Shown: positions 34,376 through 43,475 of the stretch, piece by piece
Layout: every line of letters starts with the position of its first letter
How positions within the stretch are numbered: the stretch's first letter is position 1
NCBI RefSeq assembly: GCF_009690905.1
Contig: NZ_VOSW01000011.1
Coordinates: forward strand, 1-64,000
Length of the DNA: 64,000 bases
Direction of reading: 5' to 3'
Source of the DNA: Paraburkholderia madseniana
GTDB taxonomy: Bacteria > Pseudomonadota > Gammaproteobacteria > Burkholderiales > Burkholderiaceae
Made by a program: the position numbers and the translations under genes
The notes under the pieces: generated by a model
Database searches by the model: none
What the model was told of the DNA's origin: nothing
Seen by the model: the letters and a program-made list of their open reading frames with translations, nothing else

Positions 34376-35530
34376 TTACATCGTCACTTGGTCGACGAAC
34401 GTCTTCTTCCCGTTTTGATAGTCAAAGATCGAGATCACACCGTTCCGAAGATCCCCTTTCTCATCAAATCTGGTTTCACCAGTAACGCCGCGATAGTCGG
34501 TGGCCGGCGTCGCAGTCAGAATCTTTGCTGGATCTGTCGAATTCACACGACGCATCGCATCTACCACGATATACACGGCGTCGTAGGTGAACGGTGCATA
34601 GATTTCCATCGCATGCCCAAAACGCTTTTGATATTTGGCCTTGAACGCGGCGCCTCCCGGCATCTTCTCCGGGGACGCTCCGGGCTGAGAGCACACTACG
34701 CGATCAACCGCGCTTCCCGCCAGCGCCTCCAATCTGTCAGAGCATACGCCATCACCCGAAAGAATCTTCGCCTGCAAGCCGAGTTGTGCGGACTGTTTGG
34801 TGAAGGGCCCCCCGGTTGCATCCAGACCGCCATACATGATTGCGTCAGGTCTTTCACTCTTGATTTTCGTCAAAATGGCGTGAAAATCGACAGCTTTATC
34901 GTTCGTGGTGTCTCGAGACAGGACTTGGATACCCAGGTTTTTTGCCGCCTTTGCGAACTCATCCGCCAAGCCCTGGCCGTATGCCGTAGCATCGTCAACG
35001 ATCGCAACGGTTTTGATCTTCAGTTTCTCGCTTGCATAGTTTGCCAGCGCAGGACCTTGTTGCGCGTCAGTGGCAACCAGGCGGAAGACGTTTTTGAAAC
35101 CCTGTCGCGTGAGAGTCGGGTTGGTCGCCGATGGTGTGATCATCGTAATTCCCGCGTCGCTATAAATTTTCGATGCCGGAATCGAAGTGCCCGACTCCAT
35201 GTGACCAACGACCGCCACCACTTTCTCGTCAACGAGCTTCTGTGCCACCTGGGTAGCCGTCCTCGGGTCTGCGCCGTCGTCTTCACCGTCCAATTGCAGG
35301 ACGATCTTCTGACCACCAATCACGAGGCCTTTTGCGTTGATCTCTTCGACCGCGAGCCTTGCACCATTCTCGTTGTCTTTACCCAACTGTGCGACAGGGC
35401 CGGTGAGCGGAGCAACATGGCCGATCACCACTGTCTCATCTGCGACCGCCGGTGCCGAGTAGACGGCCGCGAAAGCACATGAGAGCGACGAGAGTGCCGC
35501 AATATACGAAAGGGATTCAATTTTGCGCAT
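34376..35530 (-). CDS. Branched-chain-amino-acid-type periplasmic binding protein
   Basis: A 384-residue exported protein, start at 35530 after AGGTGG. Signal peptide of about 25 residues (SYIAALSSLSCAFAAVYSAPAVA). The mature part is a LivJ/LivK-type type I periplasmic binding protein (VVIGHVAPLTGPVAQLGKDNENGARLAVEEIN). No livHMGF permease or ATPase gene follows; doeA does. It may deliver ectoine or a derivative to a transporter encoded elsewhere, or act in sensing. The ligand is inferred only from context. Confidence 0.87.
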   Translation of the reverse strand: MRKIESLSYIAALSSLSCAFAAVYSAPAVADETVVIGHVAPLTGPVAQLGKDNENGARLAVEEINAKGLVIGGQKIVLQLDGEDDGADPRTATQVAQKLVDEKVVAVVGHMESGTSIPASKIYSDAGITMITPSATNPTLTRQGFKNVFRLVATDAQQGPALANYASEKLKIKTVAIVDDATAYGQGLADEFAKAAKNLGIQVLSRDTTNDKAVDFHAILTKIKSERPDAIMYGGLDATGGPFTKQSAQLGLQAKILSGDGVCSDRLEALAGSAVDRVVCSQPGASPEKMPGGAAFKAKYQKRFGHAMEIYAPFTYDAVYIVVDAMRRVNSTDPAKILTATPATDYRGVTGETRFDEKGDLRNGVISIFDYQNGKKTFVDQVTM

Positions 35531-36263
35531 GATCACCACCTGTTATTGAACGTGAGATAACTCAAGATGTAGCGTTATAAGCGTATGTAAAGCAAAAGGC
35601 GCAACCACGCCGTTCGTCGTGAATCTTTCGAGATTACGGGTAACTCAAGGAACCATCCGTCACACGCTCTTCACCATAGAAGGCCGTATGCCATCCAATT
35701 AAATGCGCCTCTCCTGAAGCACCAAATCGCTGTTTCCCTTCCGTTCGAGCGTACGCGTGATTACTGAAATCGGAATGGTCAGTGGACTCCGTCGTCACGT
35801 TGCGTTGCGAAGCACTGTCGGCAGCGGGATGTCCGATCTGAACGGCTTCGCGACGTGAGCCAGGTTTCATGCCTCCTCTCCTCGAGTTCATTCGGAATGA
35901 AGAGAGTTTCCGCCGGCAATAAAAGCGCAATACGGCGTTTGGTCGCTGCATCACGCAGAGAATCTGCGTTTTTTTCTTCGTCGCGCACAATTTGTGCGGA
36001 CCTTCAACTGGCAGTGAATCGTCGGTTGTTTGACTACCGGAGATGTTGTGCGCCGGGCCAAGAGTCGTAGCTCGTGCGGTCGGGCGTGTAGCGGCCAGGC
36101 GCCTCGACGGGAATACGCCCTCAATGTCACGCGGCGTTGAAAAGCTGCGTAGTGAGAGGAACATCGCCGGAATTCGACGTCACAATCAATTCAAGTGCGC
36201 TTTTTCAGCGAGGCACCGACGCTACCATGTATACGTCGTTTGACGAGCTTATAAGGACACGTC
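35531..36263. other. Divergent control region of ectoine genes
   Basis: A 733-bp region between the binding-protein gene (minus) and doeC (plus). Frames inside lack domain or ribosome sites. It should hold both promoters and the sites of the Lrp-type regulator at 39233, which I cannot pin down. AAGGA before the GTG at 36264 is the doeC ribosome site. Confidence 0.5.
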
Positions 36264-37742
36264 GTGAAAGAGTTAGCAAGAAATGCACTGGCTTCGCTGA
36301 GCCGCGCGGACCTGTTGGAACACCGGTCCTACGTGAACGGTTCGTGGAAAGCCGGCCAGGAGAAGATAAGTGTCATCGATCCCGCAACCAGCGAGGTGAT
36401 TGCCCAAGTGGACATGCTTTCCGCGCACGCCATTGATGCCGCGGTCGATGCCGCGCGAGCTGCGTTTGAAGGCTGGCGCGAACTTGTTCCGACCGCACGT
36501 GGCGCGATTCTTCGAAGGTGGGCTGCATTGCTGCGGAGCAACTCCCAAGACCTCTCCGTAATCATGACGTCGGAGCAAGGCAAGCCTATCAAGGAATCGC
36601 GCGGGGAGATCGAGTACGCCGCGAATTTTCTCGACTGGTTTGCAGCTGAAGGCGAACGTGCCTATGGTGAGACTATTCCGAGCCACCTGGCGGGTAGCCG
36701 GCTGACTGTCACCTGGCACCCAATCGGAGTGACGGCGGCGGTTACGCCCTGGAATTTTCCAATCGCGATGATTACGCGTAAGGCCGGCGCCGCGCTCGCA
36801 GCGGGTTGCCCGATGATCATCAAGCCCGCGCCGGAAACGCCGCTATGCGCGCTGGCCATCGCAAAACTGGCTGACGAAGCAGGTATGCCGGCGGGAGTGT
36901 TTCAGGTCATCAACGGCGACGCGGCCGAGATGTCCAAACGTCTTCTTGAAGCTACGGAGGTCCGCTCCTTCAGCTTCACCGGTTCGACCTCGGTGGGCCG
37001 AATCCTGCTGCGCCAGTCGGCAGAGACGGTCAAGAAGGTCTCGATGGAACTGGGCGGTCACGCACCTTTCATCGTATTTGATGACGCGTCTCTCGAGCTC
37101 GCGGTCGAGGGCTGTATCGACGCGAAGTTTTCGACGTCCGGCCAGGATTGTCTTGCGGCAAACAGAATCTACGTCCAGCGATCCATCTACGAGCAGTTCG
37201 TCGAGAAGTTTTCGACCGCTGTCAAAGACCTGAAGGTGGGACATGGTCTGGATCCCAGCTCCGACATCGGCCCGATGACGCGTCCGTCTGTGTCTGCGAA
37301 ATGTCGCGACCAGATTGGCCAGGCAATAAGCGCGGGAGCTCGCGTCGTTGCAGGTGGAGGCACCTCTGCGCTGGGGCACCAGTTCGTTCTTCCGACAGTT
37401 CTGGCTGACGTCGCAGATGACATGGATATTGCGAAGGAGGAGACGTTCGGTCCGGTCGCCGCAATCCTGCCGTTTGATACCGAAGCTGAAGTACTGCAAC
37501 GCGCAAACAATTCCGAATACGGTCTCGCTGCGTATGTCTACACGAGCAACCTGAATCGTGCGATGCGTATGTCCGATCGACTGGAGTACGGGATGGTGGC
37601 CGTCAATACGCCGAAGTTCACGGGTGCATCGATTCCGTTCGGGGGATGGAAGCAGTCGGGCCTTGGGCGGGAAGGATCGCGCTACGGCATGGGTGATTAC
37701 ATGGAGCAGAAGTACACCTGCTTCGGCAATTTGAAGGATTGA
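36264..37742 (+). CDS. doeC: Aspartate-semialdehyde-type dehydrogenase, DoeC-like (ALDH)
   Basis: A 492-residue NAD(P)-dependent aldehyde dehydrogenase close to succinate-semialdehyde dehydrogenases. Motifs: WNFPIAMITRKAGAALAAGC, catalytic Glu in SMELGGHAP, catalytic Cys in TSGQDCLAANR, and EETFGPVAAI. In the ectoine pathway DoeC oxidises aspartate semialdehyde to aspartate. Starts at GTG after AAGGA. The doeD gene follows ten bases later, so the two are one unit. The context, not the sequence alone, makes it DoeC and not GabD. Confidence 0.87.
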   Translation: MKELARNALASLSRADLLEHRSYVNGSWKAGQEKISVIDPATSEVIAQVDMLSAHAIDAAVDAARAAFEGWRELVPTARGAILRRWAALLRSNSQDLSVIMTSEQGKPIKESRGEIEYAANFLDWFAAEGERAYGETIPSHLAGSRLTVTWHPIGVTAAVTPWNFPIAMITRKAGAALAAGCPMIIKPAPETPLCALAIAKLADEAGMPAGVFQVINGDAAEMSKRLLEATEVRSFSFTGSTSVGRILLRQSAETVKKVSMELGGHAPFIVFDDASLELAVEGCIDAKFSTSGQDCLAANRIYVQRSIYEQFVEKFSTAVKDLKVGHGLDPSSDIGPMTRPSVSAKCRDQIGQAISAGARVVAGGGTSALGHQFVLPTVLADVADDMDIAKEETFGPVAAILPFDTEAEVLQRANNSEYGLAAYVYTSNLNRAMRMSDRLEYGMVAVNTPKFTGASIPFGGWKQSGLGREGSRYGMGDYMEQKYTCFGNLKD

Positions 37743-37752
37743 GGAGATAGAC

Positions 37753-39150
37753 ATGGATATCAAAAAGATTTCGGAAATGGATCGCAATTCGGTCCTCCAC
37801 CCGTTCACGCAGCTTCACGATTTTGCTGCCGGGAAGGCCGGAGATCCCACGATCGTTGAAGGTGGCAAGGGCATTCGCATTCGCGACGCCGAAGGCCGCG
37901 AGTACATTGACGGGTTCGCCGGCCTCTACTGCGTCAACATTGGCTACGGCCGCGACGAAGTCGCCGAGGCGATTGCGCGGCAAGCCTACAAGCTCGCCTA
38001 TTACCACACGTACGCCGCACACACGACGGAAGAGCTTGCCAAACTGTCTGACCGCCTCGTCAAGATGGCGCCGGGCAAGATGAGCAAGGTGTTCTACGGC
38101 CTTTCCGGCTCCGACGCCAACGAAACGCAGGCGAAGCTCGTCTGGTACTACAACAATCTTCGCGGGCTGCCGAAGAAGAAGAAGATCATCGCGCGTGAAC
38201 GCGGATACCACGGGTGCTCGGTTGTGTCCGGCTCGATGACGGGCATGAGCTTCTATCACGACTACATGGACCTGCCGGTCTCGGGCATTTTGCATACGGG
38301 CGTACCCCACTATTATTGGGGTGCAAATCCGGGAGAGACGGAGCTGGAGTTCTCGGCACGTCGTGCTCGCGAGCTGGAGGAACTCATTCTTCGTGAAGGC
38401 CCGGAAACTGTCGGTGCATTCATCGCTGAACCTGTCCTCGGCACGGGCGGCATCACGCCTCCACCGGAAGGCTACTGGGCAGCGATCCAACCGGTTCTGG
38501 CGAAATACGATGTCCTGCTGATTGCAGACGAAGTGATCACAGGCTTCGGTCGTACCGGCGCGATGTTTGGTTCGCAAAAGTACGGGATCGAGCCGGACCT
38601 CATCACCGTCGCGAAGGGGCTCACGTCGGCGTACGCGCCACTGTCGGCATGTATCGTGGGTGAAAAGGTCTATGAGGTGCTCGACGCAGGTGCACAGAAG
38701 GTCGGTGCCTTCTCGCATGGCTACACGTACTCTGGCCATCCGATTGGCGTTGCAGCTGCGAATGCAGTCCTCGACATCGTCGAGCGTGAGGACCTCCCCG
38801 GAAATGCCGCCAACGTCGGCGAATATTTCCAGACGGCACTAGAGGATGCGTTCAGCGATTCGCCGATCGTCGGTGAGGTTCGTGGTGTTGGCCTCATGGC
38901 AGCGGTTGAATTCGTTGCTGACCCGGCGACCAAGCAACGCTTTGACGCGCAACTGAAGGTCGGGGCACGAGTGTCGAAAGCCGCTCGGGACCGCGGGCTG
39001 ATCGCTCGCGCGATGCCGCACGGCGACATCCTGGGTTTCGCTCCTCCGCTCACGATTACCAGGGCGGAGATCGACGAAATCGTTGGCATTGCTCGTCAGG
39101 CGGTCTCACAGGTTGCGAACGAACTGGCCAAAGAGCCGACGCATTCCTAA
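37753..39150 (+). CDS. doeD: Diaminobutyrate transaminase, DoeD-like (class III PLP)
   Basis: A 465-residue class III aminotransferase. PLP-site motifs are GLSGSDANETQAKLVW, ADEVITGFGRTG and the Lys in TVAKGLTSAYAPL, with GYTYSGHPIGVAAA after it. In ectoine catabolism it takes diaminobutyrate to aspartate semialdehyde, the substrate of DoeC. It is preceded by GGAGATAG. An omega-aminotransferase acting on other amines would look alike; the pathway neighbours decide the call. Confidence 0.88.
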   Translation: MDIKKISEMDRNSVLHPFTQLHDFAAGKAGDPTIVEGGKGIRIRDAEGREYIDGFAGLYCVNIGYGRDEVAEAIARQAYKLAYYHTYAAHTTEELAKLSDRLVKMAPGKMSKVFYGLSGSDANETQAKLVWYYNNLRGLPKKKKIIARERGYHGCSVVSGSMTGMSFYHDYMDLPVSGILHTGVPHYYWGANPGETELEFSARRARELEELILREGPETVGAFIAEPVLGTGGITPPPEGYWAAIQPVLAKYDVLLIADEVITGFGRTGAMFGSQKYGIEPDLITVAKGLTSAYAPLSACIVGEKVYEVLDAGAQKVGAFSHGYTYSGHPIGVAAANAVLDIVEREDLPGNAANVGEYFQTALEDAFSDSPIVGEVRGVGLMAAVEFVADPATKQRFDAQLKVGARVSKAARDRGLIARAMPHGDILGFAPPLTITRAEIDEIVGIARQAVSQVANELAKEPTHS

Positions 39151-39232
39151 GTTTCTCTGACCGCTCTTAAGTCCGATAGTTAGCTCCTTTACGTCGCGCG
39201 ATGTTTAGGAGTTTCTTTCTTTCCAACCCAAT

Positions 39233-39715
39233 CTAAATTGATGTACCTAAAGGCATCGGCAGAGTAAAGCCAGCTTTAACGCGATCCATAACAACCATCG
39301 TTTTGAAAGACTTAATATCCGTATTCTCGTAGAAGAAACGCCTGGTAAACTGCTCGTAGTCTTCCATATTGTTTGCAGTAACCAGTAGAACAAAGTCTGC
39401 ATCACCCGTAACGTAGAAGCCGCTCATTACCTCGGTAGTATTGCAGATCGCCTGCTTGAAGCGGTCAACGATGTCCGCCCGCTCCCGCTCCAAGGTGACC
39501 AGGACCAACATCGTCACGTTCCGGCCAATCGCCTTGGGTGAAACGATTGAAATGTCTGCTTCAATCACGCCCTCTGATCGCAACCGCTTCAGTCGACGTT
39601 GGACCCCAGTTGCGGACAATCCGACCTTTTCTCCAAGCTCGTCGCTGGTCAGGCGATTGTTACGTTGCACAAGGTCAAGAATGCGAGCGTCGATTTTGTC
39701 GAGATCCATGGTCAT
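39233..39715 (-). CDS. doeX: Lrp/AsnC-family regulator, DoeX-like
   Basis: A 160-residue Lrp/AsnC regulator. N-terminal HTH LDKIDARILDLVQRNNRLTSDELGEKVGLS and GVQRRLKRL, then the RAM ligand-binding domain (VLVTLERERADIVDRFK, GFYVTGDADFVLLVTANNMEDYEQF). It is convergent with doeD. In other ectoine users DoeX binds the control region of the doe genes; the same is inferred here. The start is at 39715 or 39709; the open frame further upstream is pseudogene sequence. Confidence 0.9.
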   Translation of the reverse strand: MTMDLDKIDARILDLVQRNNRLTSDELGEKVGLSATGVQRRLKRLRSEGVIEADISIVSPKAIGRNVTMLVLVTLERERADIVDRFKQAICNTTEVMSGFYVTGDADFVLLVTANNMEDYEQFTRRFFYENTDIKSFKTMVVMDRVKAGFTLPMPLGTSI

Positions 39716-39927
39716 TACGGTCTGGCTATTAAACAACTGACAGAATAGCGGAAGTCCTCTCGAGCATCTAGCACGCGACACGGTGTGGTCAATCTCGACG
39801 TTGCGCGGCGGAGATCGTGATAGGCGCAACCGTCTGTTGACTAGATGACCAACTCCTGCCCCCCAGGGTGGGGACTCGTCGAACGCAACTGCGACATGCT
39901 CCCGTTTCCTGCTGCCACTCGCCTCGT

Positions 39928-40126
39928 TCACGTTGAGATGTGGGTGATCATCAACGTCGTCATGAAGTAAAAGCGCGCTTGCGTGCATACACAGGGCAAT
40001 GCCAATCAGAAGCGCCTTCTTGTGGTTTCGCAGGACCATACGCAACGGTGCAACGTGGCTGACGTCACGTTGCGCTTTTCGACGCTCGAACACGGGACTC
40101 TCATCAACAGTTCGACGAATGATCAA
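39928..40126 (-). pseudogene. Fragment of an MHS-type MFS transporter, frameshifted
   Basis: One frame reads RRTVDESPVFERRKAQRDV, then RMVLRNHKKALLIGIALCMHASALL, typical of the middle loop and next helix of metabolite:proton symporters (ProP/KgtP-like). The similarity then moves to another frame (YFMTTLMITHIST) and stops at TGA 39928. Both ends of the gene are missing. In this place it could be the rest of an uptake system for the ectoine locus. The rest of 39716-39927 has no gene. Confidence 0.65.
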
Positions 40127-40138
40127 GGCTACCCAATC

Positions 40139-40204
40139 CTATACGCCCAACTCCTCGCCAACGAACTCGTCAAGCGTTGCCACGCTATAGCCCGGGATGC
40201 TCAT
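40139..40204 (-). pseudogene. 5' stub of a MaoC-type dehydratase gene
   Basis: After GGAGGAGACGAG, the ATG at 40204 opens MSIPGYSVATLDEFVGEELG, which matches the N-terminus of MaoC-family enoyl-CoA hydratases as I recall it. The frame ends at TAG after 21 residues, the next codons still read DWV as in the family, and then the sequence becomes the MFS fragment. It follows the AMP ligase gene by 25 bp, so a ligase-hydratase operon was probably cut here. Confidence 0.6.
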
Positions 40205-40229
40205 CGTCTCGTCTCCTCCATTTCACCGG

Positions 40230-41879
40230 TCAGATAAACAGTTCACGCAGACGCTTCTTGTTCATCTTGCCGACGCTCGTTTTTTCGAGCGCCTCGACGA
40301 GCTTGACGATCTGCGGTACCGCGTACTTCGAGATCTGTCCTTTCTCGCTGAACGCGAGGACGTGCTTTTTGACATCCTCCTCCGTAAGCGTTGTAGTTAG
40401 GCCCTTCCTGGGTACAACCAGCGCCACGGGCCGTTCGCCCCACTTTTCGTCCTTGACACCGATTACGGCAACTTCCGCAACACCTGGATGCTGCGAAATC
40501 AGGCTTTCGATTTCAAGCGACGAGACCCACTCGCCGCCTGACTTGATCACGTCCTTGATGCGATCGGTGATCTGCAGATTGCCCGTAGCGTCGATGTTGG
40601 CAATATCCTGGGTATGCAGATAGCCGCCTTCCCAGAGCTGCCCGGACGCCTCCGGATTCTTCAGATAGCCCTGGGTAAGCCACGGTGCGCGCACGACGAT
40701 CTCTCCATACGCCTTGCCGTCGTGCGCGACGTCTTCCATGTTCTCATTCACAATGCGCAAGTCGACGAGCGGCACTGGATAGCCGGTCTTGCAGCGCAGG
40801 CGCACCTCCTCTTCCGTGTCGATGTCCCCGCTGTCCGGCCTCAACTGCGCGAGGCTCAGCATGGGGCACGTCTCGGACATGCCGTAGCCGGTAAAGATAT
40901 CGATGCCACGGTCGAGCGCGGCGCGCGCGAGGCCGTGAGGCAATGCGCCGCCGCCAATGATGACCTTCCACTTGCCCAGATCGACATCCTTTGCCTCTGG
41001 ACAGTTCAACAGCATGTGCAGAATCGTGCCGACGCAGTGCGAGAACGTGACCTCTTCGTCGCGCACCAGTTGCACGAGCCGCTCCGGCACATAGCGTCCT
41101 GGATAAACCTGCTTCACACCGAGCACCGTGGCGATGTAGGGTATGCCCCAGGCGTGAACATGGAACATCGGAGTAAGCGGCATGTACACGTCGCCGCGAT
41201 GAAAACGTTGCCCCGACACCGGGCTCGCCAGCGCAGCCATGGCGGTAATCGTGTGCAACACCAGTTGCCGATGTGAGAAGTAGACGCCCTTGGGCAAGCC
41301 GGTGGTGCCTGTCGTGTAGAACGTGGTGGCCCGTGTGTTCTCGTCGAAATCCGGGAACGCATAAGTGGACGCGCTCCTGGCAAGCAGGCTTTCGTATTCG
41401 TCGGAGAACGGAATCGTGTGGGCGCATGCTTCGCTGCCTTCCTCTCCGATCCAGACGAATGTGCGCACCGTTTCGAGCTTGTCCCTGATCGCTTCCACCA
41501 CAGGTAGAAAATCGGTGTGAACGAGCAGGATCTCCGCGCCGGCATGATTGATGGTGTAGGCGATTTCTGAAGGCGAGAGCCGCACGTTCACAGTCTGCAA
41601 GACGGCACCCATCATCGGTATGGCGAAGTAGCATTCGAGATAGCGATGACTGTCCCAGTCCATGACCGCGACAGTACTGCCATGCTGCGCTCCGAGTCCA
41701 CTCAGACCACTGGCGAGCCGCGCAATGCGTTCGCCCAGCGTCCTGTAGGTCAACCGCTTCTGCCCTCTGTACACAATCTCCTGGTTCGGCGCGTGGGCGA
41801 GTGGCGTATGCAGCAGGTGCTTGATCAGCAATGGATAAGCATAGGCTGACGGCGTCGGATTCATCGCCTGGTCGTGCAT
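40230..41879 (-). CDS. Acyl-CoA ligase (AMP-binding, medium-chain AlkK-like)
   Basis: A 549-residue adenylate-forming ligase that activates a carboxylic acid with ATP and CoA. Core motifs: TTFYTTGTTGLPKGVYFSHRQ (P-loop-like), GGGALP, TGYGMSETCPM, YLHTQDIANID and the C-terminal catalytic Lys in GKMNKKRLRELFI. Length and motifs fit medium-chain or aromatic acyl-CoA ligases. AGGAG is upstream of the ATG at 41879. A stub of a MaoC gene follows in the same direction. Its substrate is unknown; the cupin and CoA-transferase neighbours suggest an aromatic or branched acid. Confidence 0.87.
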   Translation of the reverse strand: MHDQAMNPTPSAYAYPLLIKHLLHTPLAHAPNQEIVYRGQKRLTYRTLGERIARLASGLSGLGAQHGSTVAVMDWDSHRYLECYFAIPMMGAVLQTVNVRLSPSEIAYTINHAGAEILLVHTDFLPVVEAIRDKLETVRTFVWIGEEGSEACAHTIPFSDEYESLLARSASTYAFPDFDENTRATTFYTTGTTGLPKGVYFSHRQLVLHTITAMAALASPVSGQRFHRGDVYMPLTPMFHVHAWGIPYIATVLGVKQVYPGRYVPERLVQLVRDEEVTFSHCVGTILHMLLNCPEAKDVDLGKWKVIIGGGALPHGLARAALDRGIDIFTGYGMSETCPMLSLAQLRPDSGDIDTEEEVRLRCKTGYPVPLVDLRIVNENMEDVAHDGKAYGEIVVRAPWLTQGYLKNPEASGQLWEGGYLHTQDIANIDATGNLQITDRIKDVIKSGGEWVSSLEIESLISQHPGVAEVAVIGVKDEKWGERPVALVVPRKGLTTTLTEEDVKKHVLAFSEKGQISKYAVPQIVKLVEALEKTSVGKMNKKRLRELFI

Positions 41880-41989
41880 CTACATCTCCTTGGTTCCGAT
41901 AGTGGGTACCCGGTTCACGAATGCATCCACCAGCGGCGTCCGCGTAGCGGCATCTCGGCGATGTTCTCGCTCCGGGTTATGCAGGCATG

Positions 41990-42484
41990 CTATTGGCCGA
42001 TCAGGTCGATCTCGGGCAACTCATTGGCTTTGCAGTAGTCCTGATAGCGGCTCAAAGCCGTCCGCCACGTCTCGACGAACGTGACCTTGCCGTCTTCGTC
42101 GAGGAAATGGAGCTCACCGGTCGACACCACGAGCGCCATACCATTGTCGTCGTCGGAGAGATTCGTGAACGAGTGTGACGACTCCGAGGGCTCAAACACG
42201 AAATCGCCGGCTTGCGCGATCCAGTCGTGCTGGTCGTATTTCCAGCGACCGCTCAGCGTGTAGACCATCACCGTGCCGGTATGGCGATGAATATGCGCGC
42301 CTTCGCCTTTGGCCGCCTTCATGAGCAGGACCACTTCGCCCGTGACCGGGTTGATCTTGAAGTACTTGAGTAGAATCTTGTCGTTGATCGGCGCGAAGGG
42401 AATCCACGGCGTGGCGTTTCCAGCAATATGGACCGTGTCGATTGCGGAAACATCGTTGAGGGCTAGCGTCGCTTCTGCGTTCAT
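41990..42484 (-). CDS. Cupin protein, 2,4'-dihydroxyacetophenone dioxygenase family (copy A)
   Basis: A 164-residue cupin. Metal-site residues are in GAHIHRHTGTVMVYTLSGRW (His, His, Glu replaced by Thr region) and the second motif FEPSESSHSF. This matches the family of 2,4'-dihydroxyacetophenone dioxygenases, which cleave a side-chain C-C bond, giving 4-hydroxybenzoate and formate; the substrate here is not proven. The protein is identical to copy B (44877) except for the last residues, where this copy reads IGQ. The gene lies inside the 622-bp inverted repeat, with an AraC-type operator upstream. Confidence 0.8.
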   Translation of the reverse strand: MNAEATLALNDVSAIDTVHIAGNATPWIPFAPINDKILLKYFKINPVTGEVVLLMKAAKGEGAHIHRHTGTVMVYTLSGRWKYDQHDWIAQAGDFVFEPSESSHSFTNLSDDDNGMALVVSTGELHFLDEDGKVTFVETWRTALSRYQDYCKANELPEIDLIGQ

Positions 42485-42617
42485 GGAATGAGTCTCCGAT
42501 TGTGTTGAGGGCTGGGCGTGCGCAGCGTGAACCGTGCGCAATCTCCAGTGCCTATTCAATCGCAAGTCGTCCGTCGGAACTTGACCTGTGCCGCCCGATT
42601 TTGTACTTTACGCGCCA
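41996..42617 (-). repeat. 622-bp inverted repeat, arm A
   Basis: This arm, read on the minus strand, matches 44744-45365 on the plus strand along 622 bp without a gap, with only a few mismatches that I could spot, mostly outside or silent in the cupin gene. It carries the cupin gene and its promoter. The arms enclose 2.1 kb with the TetR and CoA-transferase genes. Confidence 0.9.
42575..42616 (-). promoter_or_regulatory. AraC-type direct-repeat operator, cupin A
   Basis: Two 21-bp units on the minus strand, each starting GGCG and holding A-GT-A in register: GGCGCGTAAAGTACAAAATnGG-like then GGCGGCACAGGTCAAGTTCC. A TTGCG...TGAATAG stretch follows. The same block precedes cupin B and the porin at 48831. 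Confidence 0.55.
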
Positions 42618-42686
42618 CTCGCCTGTTCTTTCCGATAATGTGGGAAAGGCCAGAGAACGAGGCACAAACAACGGGAATACCACGAC

Positions 42687-43280
42687 ATGCAACAAACCGA
42701 AAAGCGCGAAAATCGTCGGATCGAGATCGCTGACCACGCGATCAGGTGCTTTGCGGAACACGGGTACGCTGAAACGTCGCTGCGCGACATCGCGGAAGCT
42801 GCAGAAATCAACTTAGGGCAGCTGCACTATTATTTTGAGAGCAAGACCGACCTCATTCTCTACACAATACGTCGCTACAAGACCCGCTTCATTGGTCGTC
42901 TTGTGGAAGCGATGGAGCAGGAAGGAACCACGAAGAACCGCGTAACCTCAGTCATCGACCTGCTAATCGCAGCCGCTACCAGCGACGCGAAGACTCATCG
43001 TCTCTGGTACGACCTACGCGCTCAAGCACTGTTTAATCCAGATTTGCGCGCAGCCACCTCGGAGATCGAGCGGGATCTGGAGAACGCCACCTCTACACTT
43101 CTTCATCTGCAGCAGCCTGAGGCATCACGCGGAACGATCCATCAGACATTTCTCCTGCTTGATGCGCACTTCTTCAATGCACTGCAAATGACACTCTCTG
43201 GAGAGGACCCCGAAGGCAAGCGATTTCGGCGCACCATACGGCGCCTGCTGGTTGCAGCGATTCCTGCCACTACAAAATAG
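42687..43280 (+). CDS. TetR-family transcriptional regulator
   Basis: A 197-residue TetR regulator. The HTH is at residues 12-55 (ADHAIRCFAEHGYAETSLRDIAEAAEINLGQLHYYFESK). The C-terminal ligand domain is of the TetR_C_6 style, with HRLWYDLRAQALFNPDLRA. It begins within the segment enclosed by the inverted repeats and is directed away from cupin A and toward the CoA-transferase gene. It probably controls the transferase or the ligase. Confidence 0.88.
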   Translation: MQQTEKRENRRIEIADHAIRCFAEHGYAETSLRDIAEAAEINLGQLHYYFESKTDLILYTIRRYKTRFIGRLVEAMEQEGTTKNRVTSVIDLLIAAATSDAKTHRLWYDLRAQALFNPDLRAATSEIERDLENATSTLLHLQQPEASRGTIHQTFLLLDAHFFNALQMTLSGEDPEGKRFRRTIRRLLVAAIPATTK

Positions 43281-43475
43281 GTCAACTGTCTAAAAAATTG
43301 ACAAATTAGGACGATCGTCCCAATAATTCCGAGCCTCGGGCGCTCGAGACTCGGGTTAGGGATCGGATCGATGAAGAGTTCCACGCAAGTTGCGGACGAC
43401 GCACTCACCTCCAGCCTGCACCCGGTCGACTAGAAGTGACCTCCTCGCTATACCCCCTGTCAACCTGGATTTGCC

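Noticed and set aside
36104..36134. GGGAATA before doeC as an ECF promoter
   Set aside because: The hexamer after 17 nt is GGCGTT and the position does not fit the gene start well.
35634..36164. A 176-codon minus-strand frame between the binding-protein gene and doeC
   Set aside because: No domain, no ribosome site and unlikely composition; the region is more probably the doe control region.
42666..42696. GGGAATA before the TetR gene as an ECF promoter
   Set aside because: No GT hexamer at the fixed distance, and the would-be -10 lies inside the gene.
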